Assembly: GCA_030068075.1 (NCBI GenBank)
Contig: CM057826.1
Location: forward strand, 48,018,558 to 48,082,557
Reading direction: 5' to 3'
Length of the DNA: 64,000 nt
DNA from: Paguma larvata
Lineage: Eukaryota; Chordata; Mammalia; Carnivora; Viverridae
Positions 47,611 to 58,420 of the stretch are shown piece by piece. Position 1 is the stretch's first letter. Each line of letters opens with the position of its first letter. The position numbers and the translations under genes were made by a program. The notes beneath the pieces were generated by a model, which was given only the letters and a program-made list of their open reading frames with translations, ran no database searches and was not told the DNA's origin.

Positions 47611-50600
47611 TTGGTCATTCCTACAAGAACTTAGATTCTTCTGAAAACCTTCCCTTGAGACCTGGCTAGGTTATTACTTTTATGAAGCTAAACTATTTAT
47701 TCTCTATATCTGTGAAATGGGTACAAAATCCCCTACCTATCTCACAGTGCTGTTATGGGAACTAAAGCAATGTAGGCCAAAGTATTCTCTACACGTCAGA
47801 AAGAGTTGAACACTGTAAAATCTTTATTTCATCCCTCGAACAGGTAGATGAGTGATAGAATTAAACTGTTAGCCTCCCCAAAGTTAGGTATGTCTTTAGG
47901 AAAGATCAATGTTTCTTAGCTAAAGGGATGAGACTCTAACGGGAGAATTCCAAACACCAACTAGGCTTGGGTGGAAAAACTTTATCTGAATTATTAAAAG
48001 CTACATTCTTAAAAACTCTTCAAATATTCCTTATTGTTTTTAAACCCGGCTGTTTAATCAAACCCCAAGGACACTTTTCTGGTGGAACTCAGACTTGCCC
48101 AAGCTACAAAGAATATCTAAGTGGGGAGAAGAGAGGATCAGTAAGCCAATGTTCTGTTAATGAATAAAGATCCCACATTTCAAAACTCTCATGTTGTTTT
48201 AGACCCACCAGCAGAAGCACAGAGCTAGCTTAATAAACCATGGGATGTGAAAAATTCACCGTGATGGGGCATACCAGAGAAGTCCCCTGCTAAAGGGGGC
48301 ATATGGGAAGTTCGCAGTCCACCCACGGCCCCGACTCGAAACCAGACAGATGAAGCTGTCTGCTAGAAAATCGAGATTCCCTTTCACTTTTCCACAATTG
48401 CAAAGTTGTTTGTGGGAGGCCCCGGAATCATTTATAACTGAAAGAACAAGAGAAGCCACCTTCAAACTCCAGTTTCAATAGGTCTGAAATCCTTCTGGAA
48501 ACCTAAAGCGACTGCACCATTTGGTATCCCCAGAGAACGTGAGCAACAGATAAAACTCATCCAACCCAGTGGAAAGAAGGGTCACTGCAGAGCTTGGACT
48601 AACCTCTTAGTAACATTCAGTCACTGCCACAACCTTCCCTTCTCCGTCATTTCCGTGCTTGAATTCATAATCCATACCCCTGTTTTAGCTCCCCACCTCT
48701 AAGGGAGCCTGTAAGAAATACTGACCTGTTTGTGTCGAAAACCTTCCAAACGGTTACAGAGAAAGCACTGAGGGAGAGTTCTTGCCCCCAAAATCAGGAG
48801 GCTGCATACCTGGTTTATAGGAGTTGCTAGTTCTCATGACCTCCTAATCCCCAGAGAACAGTGTAGGGGCACGGCTACTCCTACCAGGGTAAGCCCCCAC
48901 TTTAGTTGGACCTCCTCACACAACTTACTCCTAATTTCTGCAATAGCTCGGTGGCAACTGAAGCCCAGCGTACTCATAAGTATACAAACAAAAGCTTTCT
49001 ACAACCACTATGTGTGGGAAACTGAGGAACACGCAGGCAGTCTACTCTGAGCAGCAGACAGAGATACAAAAACATATTATGTGACACGGTTTCCTGATAG
49101 TCAGAATCCCAAACTTCCATGATTTATCAAAGAATCAGACCTAATTCTGCCCTTATTATCTCGGGTATGTCATGATTAATGTTGCAGAAACATTTTTAAG
49201 CCACTGTCTATCAGCAATTTGATGAAAGAAAAATCTAACGTCTCACAAGTAATGTTGAAAGCACCATGATTTGAAAGAAACTACTATTAGTAAACCAAAC
49301 TGCACTCTAAATAAAGAAAATTACTGCTGTTAAGACATACTGTTCTGAGAATTATCAGGAAGAGTACCAAAATGCTAACACTGCCGTATATAAGAAATTA
49401 TTCAAGTATGCATTTGAGCATTCTGCATTTTAATTTAACCCTTTGAAACATTAATCAAACTGTGGCTAATTATAGGAATTAAGGAATTAAACGATGGAAT
49501 CTTCTAAAAGATATTATTTAAAAGGCAGTTTATACAATTACTTGTATAGATGTTTGCTTTAAAGAGGAAAACAGTTCTACTGTAATGAAAAGGGTCTTAG
49601 AAAATTAAATTAACAAGGGGGGACCAGGCTGATATGAAACTAAATTAGCATCAAATGCAAATTACAGGGTACTTAATGGTAGAAACAGGTGCAGAGAAGA
49701 ACCCTAAATGAGATAAATGAATAAAACATCCCTCTCCACAAATGTGGAAGCTGACACAAAGTCAATGATATGAATAATTCAGCAGCCTCCACACTGCTGT
49801 TGAGGTCAGCCTGCCTTGACCTTTGAAACAGGAAGTAAAATTCAGTTCAAATTTGAGTGACTAGAAATATAACAGTTATTTGTTTTTTATATTAAAAAAC
49901 CCACAGAATTTTCCTTAAATACATCTATAAGAAATATACAATAGAATTACAGTTTGAACTAAAAAGACTTTACATAATCAGAATACTTGGTAAGCAAACA
50001 AACAAAAAATCATTAGACAGGATTTTACCCAAACCTGTGTTTCAATACAGAAATTCTAAAAATAAAACAAGTAAAAGCATCTATACCTTACCTCACTGAT
50101 CACACTCCCAGTGAGAATAAATATCTAAATTTTTCCCATTTCTTCAAACAATTTTGTTGTGTTGATGTCAATGTTAAAAATATTTTTAATTAGCCATGTA
50201 TTTTTATCAATAATACAAAATAATTTCTCACGTTTGTAAGACAAAATTTTGTTAAAGTAGATTTTTAAAAATCTTTACGAAGCTGCTCTTTTTTTTTTTA
50301 ATCCTTCAAACCCTGATTTAGTAAATCTTGCAGCCCTCAAATTAGTTTCTCTTACAAAAATGCAACCCAAGTCTAAAAACAAATCATTCTCATAACGGGA
50401 TATCTACTGTGATTTTAAATCTTCTATGCTTTTTTCGTTCTTTGCATGCTTCAAAAGTATTTTGTACAGTCAACTAGTGAAAGTACTTTCCTCATTTCAA
50501 ATTGAATTTGGTCCTGCTAGAGATTAACACGGTATGACAACAAACCAATTTCTACAAGCAGGAAAGACAGCAAAATATATATGGTATATCACCCTCATTC

Positions 50601-50780
50601 TTATTTTACAGGATGGCATAAAAGATGTTTGATAATAGCGGTTATCTCTGCCCTCCAATTGGTTCTATTAATGGGACCCACAACTTGGCTATCTACCTTT
50701 CATCTATCTACTGTGCTTGTCAGATAAAAGATTATGTTGAAAGATGAGCTTAATTTTATTTTCTAGATTTAGAGAAGGTT
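47611..50780. other. Repeat-poor unique intronic sequence
   Basis: About 3.2 kb without a recognisable interspersed repeat. AT-rich from 49100 onward, with many TAATTA and ATTAAT cores at 49390-49500. No exon supported. Confidence 0.5.
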
Positions 50781-50812
50781 AGACACACACACACACACAC
50801 ACACGCACACAC
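50781..50812. repeat. (CA)n microsatellite
   Basis: About 15 CA units with one CG interruption near the right end. Confidence 0.95.
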
Positions 50813-51399
50813 CAGCCGTCTAGGAGAGCGCAGTGGTAAACTCGATCTACAATATAATTACCATAGGAAGAAGTTTGAGATATGCTTCTTCTAATTCCAA
50901 GTGTTCAGCAGAAGCAAAATTAAAGATGCAGCGTATGTTGTTTTTTTTTAATTATTATTATTATTATCATATCGGCAAAATCACTCCTCGCTCGACATTT
51001 AATAAAGGGTGATAGACCAAACATTGCTGATTTGGGGCTTGGTGTAATGACCGACCTGAGTGAAGGTTTGTGTACAAAGTGGCTCCCCATTAAATAAGGG
51101 CTCTGTGGAACCAGCTGGTTCTCATTTTGAAACAACCGGTTTCTCTATCCCCAAGTGCTAAAGAAAATAATCCCTGCAATCTATGACTACACACTTTCAC
51201 AGAGGCAGCAATGAGAATTTGATTGTGGAGATAATTAAAGTCATTCCTGGAACTTCCATGAAAAAAAAGGGGGGGTGGAAGAAGTGGGTCGAAAGAAAGA
51301 ATAGTCAATGACAGTGTTTAAAATTAAACTATGACAAATCATTTGGAGTAGAGAAGAGAGAGAAGGAACCCCCGCCCTTCATGGAATTCAGTTGAACTG

Positions 51400-52060
51400 G
51401 CTCTATTTTCTTCTCCAGGGGGAGGCCCAAGATGCCATTAGGCAGGGCCACAGCCCCCCAGTGTCCGGCTCGGACATGAGAATCGAAACACACCCCGAGA
51501 AACTCCCTATCACTGATGACACGTCATGATGAGATTTTTTTCTAAGTTTCAACCTTAAATAAGATAGCCGGAGAGGAATCCATCTAAATTCTTCAAAAGT
51601 CATCTCGGGTTGATCTGAGATTGTTTCGACATTAAAAAAGACGACCAGGAAGGAGAAATCTGACATTTCAAGGCATTCCTCTCAATCTTGAGGAGAGCTT
51701 GTTTTTTCTTTTCGTTTTGTTTTGTTCTGTTTAACGCTGTGCTGTTCAAGAACCCAGGCTCACACAGCCTGAATGACATCGGCTGAACCTACAGTCCCAC
51801 ACGCCTGCGGATTTCATGGGCTCCGGGGAGGCGGGGGGGACTCACATACGAGTAATCTGTCCGTCTGCACTATCTGCCTGTAACAGGACAGAGAGATGGG
51901 CTCAATGAGGACGACTGGGGGCCGCTCAATTAACCTGATTAGTTCAGCACATCGCTCTCATGAATGGCACCTTATCTTGAAAATAGGGAAGAACTTCCTT
52001 CCTCCAGTGGATGCAGGAGCCCCCTAAAGCCACAACGATGTAGCCTATCAAATGTGAGTG
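51400..52060. promoter_or_regulatory. Candidate enhancer block
   Basis: Repeat-free, GC-richer than the neighbouring intron and CpG-retaining (ggctcggacatg, ccccgagaaac, tccggggaggcggg). It has a bZIP-like tgacacgtca at 51517-51526, homeodomain-like caattaacctgattag near 51928-51943, and a GATA site cttatctt near 51973. A 120-codon open frame starts at 51964 but shows no recognisable domain. Function is inferred from texture and motifs only. Confidence 0.3.
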
Positions 52061-52261
52061 GCCGCTGCTTCTTTTCCCTCTTCCCAGCTAGCAGGTCGGA
52101 GAGACCAGCAGACGTGCTGCCTGATTGGATTTTGTGTCCTAAGGACAGGAGGCAAGCTCCCGTCTGCCCAGGTGGCCTTGGAGAAGGCTGGGAAAAGGGA
52201 TGCCCTGTGGGCAACTTCAAGCCCCTTCTTTCAGAGGCAACCAGGCACATGATGGGATTGA

Positions 52262-52320
52262 GGTGGGGGACAAGGAGGTTGGGGGAGGGAGAGAAAGGAA
52301 GGGGGGGAGGGGAGAGAATT
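52262..52320 (+). repeat. G-rich tract, possible G-quadruplex
   Basis: Five runs of three or more G in close order (ggggg, ggggg, ggg, ggggggg, gggg) within purine-rich sequence. Some loops are about 11 bases, so a stable quadruplex is possible but not certain. Confidence 0.6.
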
Positions 52321-52551
52321 CATTAACCCTTCAGTCACTGGAGTAACATGTCAATTATACCTGCCTGAAAAAAAAAGATGGTGAATTCTTAAGTCTTCTA
52401 ACATTATATAAAACAAAGACACTCTGAAACATGTTACCCTAATACTGATTTCACGTTTGATATAATAATGGGATTCACAAAAGTTGCCATACAAAAATAA
52501 AGCTTTCCCCTCCAAACTCTCTGAAATCTGCTTGTTTGCAAAGGATGCTCC

Positions 52552-52577
52552 GTGTGTGTGTGTGTGTGTGTGTGTGT
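52552..52577. repeat. (TG)n microsatellite
   Basis: About 12 to 13 TG units, uninterrupted. Confidence 0.95.
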
Positions 52578-52924
52578 TTTAAATGCACGTTATCATGTGT
52601 AACAGACATAGTAGTTAAGAGAATATATTCTTGAAAATGTGCTTTGTGAGAATGTCAACAGCAGGGTTTTTCACTTACGTGTCTGCTCTGTGATTTACTT
52701 GATCAATTAAATAGTTAGGCAATGAGGGGATTTGCATGGTAATCGTGTGAAGATTAACATTTTTAAGTGTAACAAATTTAATATTTTATCTTACATTTTC
52801 TGTTTCTCATCATTCTTTAATGGCAGAGCATTTTCACTTTATTGTGTAGTTATAACAAGCCTGTCTTTATGCAGAGAGATGAGACCAACAGCTTCAACCA
52901 CTGCCTTTCTAGCTCCTTTCATCT
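52578..52924. other. Unique AT-rich intronic sequence
   Basis: Nothing recognised. Confidence 0.5.
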
Positions 52925-53060
52925 TTCCATTCACTTCACAAGAACATACCCCAAGCACTTACTGCACAGCAGTGAAGCACTGAGCTGAGTGCTGGGGGTA
53001 CAGCAGAGACCAACGCATGGGTATCACTGCCCTCTGGGACTTACAGTCTACCTCCTCAGG
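52925..53060 (-). repeat. L2 LINE 3' fragment, minus orientation
   Basis: Reads 'caagcacttactgcacagcag...gagtgctgggggtacagcag...tgccctctgggacttacag', the reverse of the L2 3' end. Confidence 0.8.
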
Positions 53061-53164
53061 AGTTCACCTGCCTCAGCAATACCAGAGGGAACTAAAATTA
53101 GAATTTCATAGCTGGAAAGAATCTTAGAGATCTCTTCATCCCAGCCCTATTTTAAAAATAACAT

Positions 53165-53390
53165 CCATCTTCTATCGAATATGATTTATGTGCCAGGTAT
53201 TGTGCTAAGTACTCTCCATGTATTACCTACTGGTTCCTCACCACAACCCTATAAAGTAGGAACTATTAGTTCCTATTATTCCAGTCTTATGGAAAGTTAC
53301 ATAATCCGCCCAGAGCCCCAGGGTTAACACTGGCAGGGCTGGGATTTGATCCCAGGTGGTCTCACTCCACACTCAGGGGTCTTAACCAAT
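53165..53390 (-). repeat. MIR SINE, minus orientation
   Basis: Nearly complete: 'gtgccaggtattgtgctaag', 'accctataaagtaggaactatt', 'ggcagggctgggatttgatcc' and 'gtggtctcactccacactcag'. Confidence 0.88.
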
Positions 53391-53599
53391 GTGTAGACTG
53401 CTTTGGAGACCAATAAAGCCCCAGAGTTTGCCCAGGTTCAATGGCACTGAGTAACAGCTAAAAGGCGACTTCCACCCAGGGATATTTTTTCTCTGCATCA
53501 TAATCCTCATCTAAAATAGCAGTCTTCCATTTAAAAAAAATCAATAAATTCTTTGTTTACATTTCACATTCCAAATTATTGGGGTTTTTTTTCCCCAAC

Positions 53600-53735
53600 T
53601 CTGAGACGCTGAGAGCTCCATGAGGGCAGGAACAACATGCGTCTTTTCTCTGCAGAGCCCCAACCCTGAAAAGCAGTGACTGGCACAGAGTAGAGGCTCA
53701 ATAAATATTTGTGGAAAGAAAAAAAATGAACGAAC
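53600..53735 (+). repeat. L2 LINE 3' end, plus orientation
   Basis: Reads 'gagctccatgagggcaggaac...agtgactggcacagagtag', then 'gaggctcaataaatatttgtgg', the L2 sense 3' terminus. Confidence 0.88.
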
Positions 53736-53808
53736 CCTCATCCAAGGGGACTTAGTTACCATGATAAACTTCTGTAAGGTAATTCGGCTTGTAAGAAAGT
53801 CCCATGGC

Positions 53809-53914
53809 GGGGTGCCTGTCTGGCTCAGCCGGAAGATCATGCGACTCTTGATCAGAGGGTTGCCTTTGAGCCCCATCGGGGTGTAGAGATTACTTAAACA
53901 AATAAAAATTTTGA
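53809..53914 (+). mobile_element. Old short carnivore tRNA-SINE, plus orientation
   Basis: Begins with ggggtgcctgtctggctcag, has a degenerate tRNA-like body with 'gcgactcttgatcagagggt' and 'gagccccatcggggtgtagag', and ends in an A-rich tail. A clear 13-bp target duplication with one mismatch (aaagtcccatggc and aaagtctcatggc) flanks it at 53796-53808 and 53915-53927. The minus-strand 144-codon open frame here is an artefact. Confidence 0.93.
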
Positions 53915-53994
53915 AAAGTCTCATGGCAACCCTCACATTAAGAATAACAATCCACATGGAATATATGATGTTCAAATTTCAAGAGCTACCTGAC

Positions 53995-54190
53995 TTCAAA
54001 GCACCTAATATGTGCTAAGCCCTGTGCTCAGTATTTTAACCCTCACAAGTCTTCAAAATTCAAACGACTTTTCCCATTTTAAAGGTGGGAAAACTGAGCC
54101 CCCTGAGGCTCAGGTATTGGTAAGGAGCAATGAGGGGATTTGATCCTCAGCTAATCTAAATCTATGCCTTTTCCATCATACTCTGCCTTG
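53995..54190 (-). repeat. MIR SINE, minus orientation
   Basis: Reads 'atatgtgctaagccctgtgctc', 'aaaggtgggaaaactgagcc' and 'gaggggatttgatcctcag'. Confidence 0.85.
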
Positions 54191-54519
54191 TCCCAGATTT
54201 CTCTTGGATGAGTGTCTGTTTGTTCCCAATAAAACACGCGATAGTTTACTCATCAAAGTAGATGAGGACATTAGAACTCAAATATTGGCCCAGCAACAGG
54301 TTCAACAATTTACATGTCATATTATTATTATTATTTTAATCCCAAAAGTTAAGTGCCAGATCTACTAAGAAAAATTGTTTAGATACAAAGGTTTAAATTA
54401 ATACATGGAAAGGACAAATCGTGGACACCAAGAAACATAAGTGAGACTACATGAAGTACCAAAAACAATTATTTTTTTTTACTGGGAAATTGAGGAGAGA
54501 AAAAAAAATCAGGCTGAGA

Positions 54520-54660
54520 GCTAAGAGCTAAGGTTTCTAATCACTTGCTTTTTCACTAATTTCCTTAGGCTATGCACCTCAGTTTATCTACTGTAAAATG
54601 GAGTTAATGGGTGCCCTCACATTTGTATGAAAGGATTCTCTGAAATATTATACCATAAAA
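54520..54660 (+). repeat. MIR SINE fragment, plus orientation
   Basis: Contains 'cctcagtttatctactgtaaaatgg' preceded and followed by diverged MIR sequence. This is the last interspersed repeat I recognise before the right edge. Confidence 0.7.
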
Positions 54661-56642
54661 ATCTCTGAAACTTTCAAGTACCATTCAGATGGAGTGACTA
54701 TGAAACTCATAATGGTAAAGTTGTTATCCGTATTGTGTGAAGGTCCTCCTAGGCCAGGATTCAGATGCTGGTCTTTAAGAGAATATACGAATGGCCAGAA
54801 TTGAACACACCCACTCCTACCACCACAGAAAGAAGGACTCTGCTTTTTAAAGACATTTTGAAAAGTACACCATTCATCTGAGACTGTCATCTGGCTATAA
54901 GAAAACACTAAGATTGTATACAGAATCATGGGTTTCCAGTACTGCTTGTAATAGTGTCAAAGACAACCAACTATCTTTTCTAAAGAACTTTCTAATATAT
55001 AGAAAAGATATTTCTCATTTTGCATCTTTGATTTTATCTTTGTAAAGAGAGAGAGAGCATATAGGTGTGAAAGTAACCAAACCTGATGCAAGGCCAAAGT
55101 TCTTCAAACTTACTTTCCGTTTTGTGAGGAAACTTCAATCAATATTGCACCCAAGACCACTAAAAAAGGTGTTTGAAGACATGACTAACAGATCAGAATA
55201 CTAATAAAAGAGAAGCATGTTAAAAATAGGAGAAAATTATTGTTCTATTGAACAATAATAAATAAATTGCAAATAGTATGATCGCCTGATATTCAGATAA
55301 AGTAGGGAGTAAAAGCACTCGTCAAATCACGGTTGCTCTGGAAAGACGGAGGAGAAAACAACATCTGACCATCAGAAAAGTTGTCAGCCTGAACAGAGAG
55401 CACCGTCCCATTCAGCCAGTGTATTCAGGATACTAGCAGGGACGGAGATCATAAGAAAAAGAAGCAGGTAATATCATGGAACAAAACATCCCAACATTTC
55501 CCTTTGCTAATTTTCAATTCATTGGTTAAGAAAGACAAGAAAAAGTTCTTTGAATCCTGAAATGCCAGGTCATGAGTGTTCACACCCTATAGAAAGGCTC
55601 TTCTGTTCTACTCACCCACGTCCCCACACACATAGTACCAATATTTGGTCAATTGAGCAGCAAATGAGCAAGGGGCAATTTTTTTTTAACCGCTACAAAG
55701 TTTACATGAACCAAAATCTGAGAATCTTGCCGAAACTCTATACAGTATGTACAGTGACCACATCCAGGTTAAAAATGCAACGTGCAATTTGATTATTATT
55801 TTCTCTTTTTTCCCTGCCCCGGCACTGTAAGTGTTAAAGAAAACAATAAAAGAACAAGTAAGTGTACAGGGTAGGATTTACTGGCATTTACTTTTAATCT
55901 ATGGTCCTTCACTCTGTAGCTTATCGGGCCTCTGTCAGTCCTTTTTCCTCCTTTATACTTCATGAGGAGCCCCCCATGCTGCTACTGAGAGACAGAGCCC
56001 AAGTGTCTATAAGCTTTTTGTCAGGTAAAAAGAGAAGAAAAAGGAAAGGAACAAGAGGAAAAGCAAAGCTAAGAGGCATCTATTAGATGTCACTAGGCTT
56101 TTGTATTCATGTCAATGATTCAGGATTAGAGTATTTGAAATAATCTTATTGAGAGGAATCAAAAGGCCCACCGAGTGAGAGGCTGCTCTGTAGCATATGG
56201 CAAAGGCACGAACAATATCTTATTAAAGATGTGTTGGCTAACACTATTACTTTATATTATATTACAAAACTATTGTGCCTCAAACAGTTAGCCGGGTGGT
56301 ATAGTTACCGAGTGCCATTTTGGAGGTTATTGTGTGGGATCAAGCTATATAATTTGCCAGCTTGTCCAGTTAAGTCTTTCCAAAGTAGGGTTTGCAGGCA
56401 AGTTTGGAACTGAAACGAAGCACTTCACCTTCAAAAATAAAAATTCCCCAAAGCCCAGCGAAGACCACTCTGTTCTCACTGAAAGTGGAGTATATATTAC
56501 ATGGATGAAACGCCAGTGGCGTTCTTTTCCCCAGAATCAGGTTCATTAAGTTTGCATCATTTACCATATGTGACCCCCATCACCCCCCATTAAAAATATG
56601 CAGAGTTTTTTTCGGCTTGATTCCCCTCCCCATGAAGAACAC

Positions 56643-56672
56643 ATACACACACACACACACACACGCACACTC
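56643..56672. repeat. (CA)n microsatellite
   Basis: About 13 CA units with one CG interruption. Confidence 0.93.
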
Positions 56673-57399
56673 AGCTTCACACTTTAGCAGGATTAAGGCA
56701 ATTAAAATTCTATTACAATAAGTACTGTAACGTTAAAACCTTCAGTTGCTTCTGGACAAAGGCTTGTAACTGGAGAGTTTTTGAGGGAGATTTATCTTCA
56801 TCTACCCACACCTTTAAAGGCAGTAAGCAACCAAAAACAAACCTGTACTGTTCACCATATTTCATTGATTGCAATTGGAGTATTTAGGTCACTTTTATAT
56901 TGTCCAGGACAGGATATAGTTACACAGCTTATAAAAAGAAGGATGGGACAGGGAGAGGAGAGAATGAAGAATTAGTAGTCTATTTCAAATAATACCTCAT
57001 GCAAATTAAAACGACTAAAATACCATCTCTTTATATGAAAAAAAAACTCTAAATGGAGTTTTTAAAATCTGGTCAATTTTAGTTAGAGACTTTGGTCAGG
57101 TGCTGGCAGTAGGGAGGAGTGAGGGGAATTTATCAATGGAGAGTTGCACTTGGGGTGGGTGGGTTTTTTTTTCCCATTCTAAGTAACTTCTTTTAGAAAA
57201 GCAAAAGCATATTTAACATAGTGATATATTCTCATCACAAACTGACTATGCAAAGTTGCTAGATGACACACAGGGGAGTTTGTACTGCTTTTCTGTATTT
57301 TTCCAAAACTGTTACAAAAGCAAAGTTATGATGACATGGGATAAAAACCCACACCACAAGCAGACACCGGGCCAGTCACACATACACTGCTGATTCTCT

Positions 57400-58420
57400 G
57401 AAGCTTCGTTAAATACATTTCTTGGAAGTTGCTGCCATTATTTCCTTTACAGGAAAACCACTGTTGTTCATTATACAGTGTCTGCAGTAGTATTATACCA
57501 TGTAAAAGTACTTTGCATTATGATATATTGTCAGCATATTTGAAATGCATTTTAATGTATCCTGGCTGTGTATTTGGGAATAGCTGATAGCAAATGGAAT
57601 ACAGACTGCTATTAGCTTATTGTATTCGTTATTTTCTTATCACGGTAGCAAACTGCACACAAATGTACAGGGCTCATCTCATATTCAGAATGGTATTATC
57701 TGATATGTGATAAAATTTAGAATGATACTCTCTCACATAAGCCTCATCGCTAATAATCAGATAGGAATTCCCACTGAGAAAACAAATGTTTAAATACACT
57801 AGGGTTAATAAACAACCATAAATTCATGCTCAATGTCGACGCTGGCTTTTCACTTTTGGAAAAATGCAAACCTCTCAATCCAACCAAGAAGACAGCAATT
57901 ATCCTGCCTGGGGCAATTTTAAAGGGTGAATTCCTCCTCTTTTTATTTTTACCGAGCACTCGGGGTTAGGAAATCAGATGGCATGATGGCTTATCAGAAC
58001 TCCAAGAAATGCATTTGCATTGGTTGCTCACAATCCAGACAGCAGTTTGTGTATCTTGCAGCGTGGTTATGTTTAGTGGTTGGCCCTTCTAAAACTGGGT
58101 GGAGACCAAAATAATAAGAGTTGAAAGATCAATGAAATGAAACTGACAAAAAGCCTCATTTGCAACTTTAATAAAAATATATGTTATGTTCACGCAGTTG
58201 AGGACTTTATTATATGCCCCACCCTACTCTATGGTAATTCTAAAGTTTTACCATTGTCTTCCTGTTATACGGATGGACATCTATCTTATGTAAATACATT
58301 GGCCAATTTAATCAGGATATTAGATGTTGATACAACACTGGACTTTTCTAAAAAAGTTCAGTCACAGCATCACAGCAGTTGTGACTTTTAGTTGAAGAAT
58401 GGATCTTAAATAAAATGTTT
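57400..58420. promoter_or_regulatory. Candidate conserved non-coding cluster
   Basis: AT-rich unique sequence with near-symmetrical A/T blocks, for example 'gaaatgcattttaatgtatc' and 'tgctattagcttattgtatt', and a GATA/homeodomain-rich stretch 'gctaataatcagatag'. It lacks any repeat or coding signature. Called on texture and on its position in the repeat-free block. Confidence 0.3.

Larger units (their letters stand above)
50813..52551. other. Unique intronic sequence with a GC-rich block
   Basis: A short ATT repeat at 50951-50968, a conserved-looking stretch at 50980-51260 and the GC-richer block 51400-52320, listed separately. No interspersed repeat recognised. Confidence 0.5.

Noticed and set aside
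53310..53330. CCCCAGGG EBF-like core
   Set aside because: It lies inside a MIR repeat at a position common to many copies and has poor flanks.
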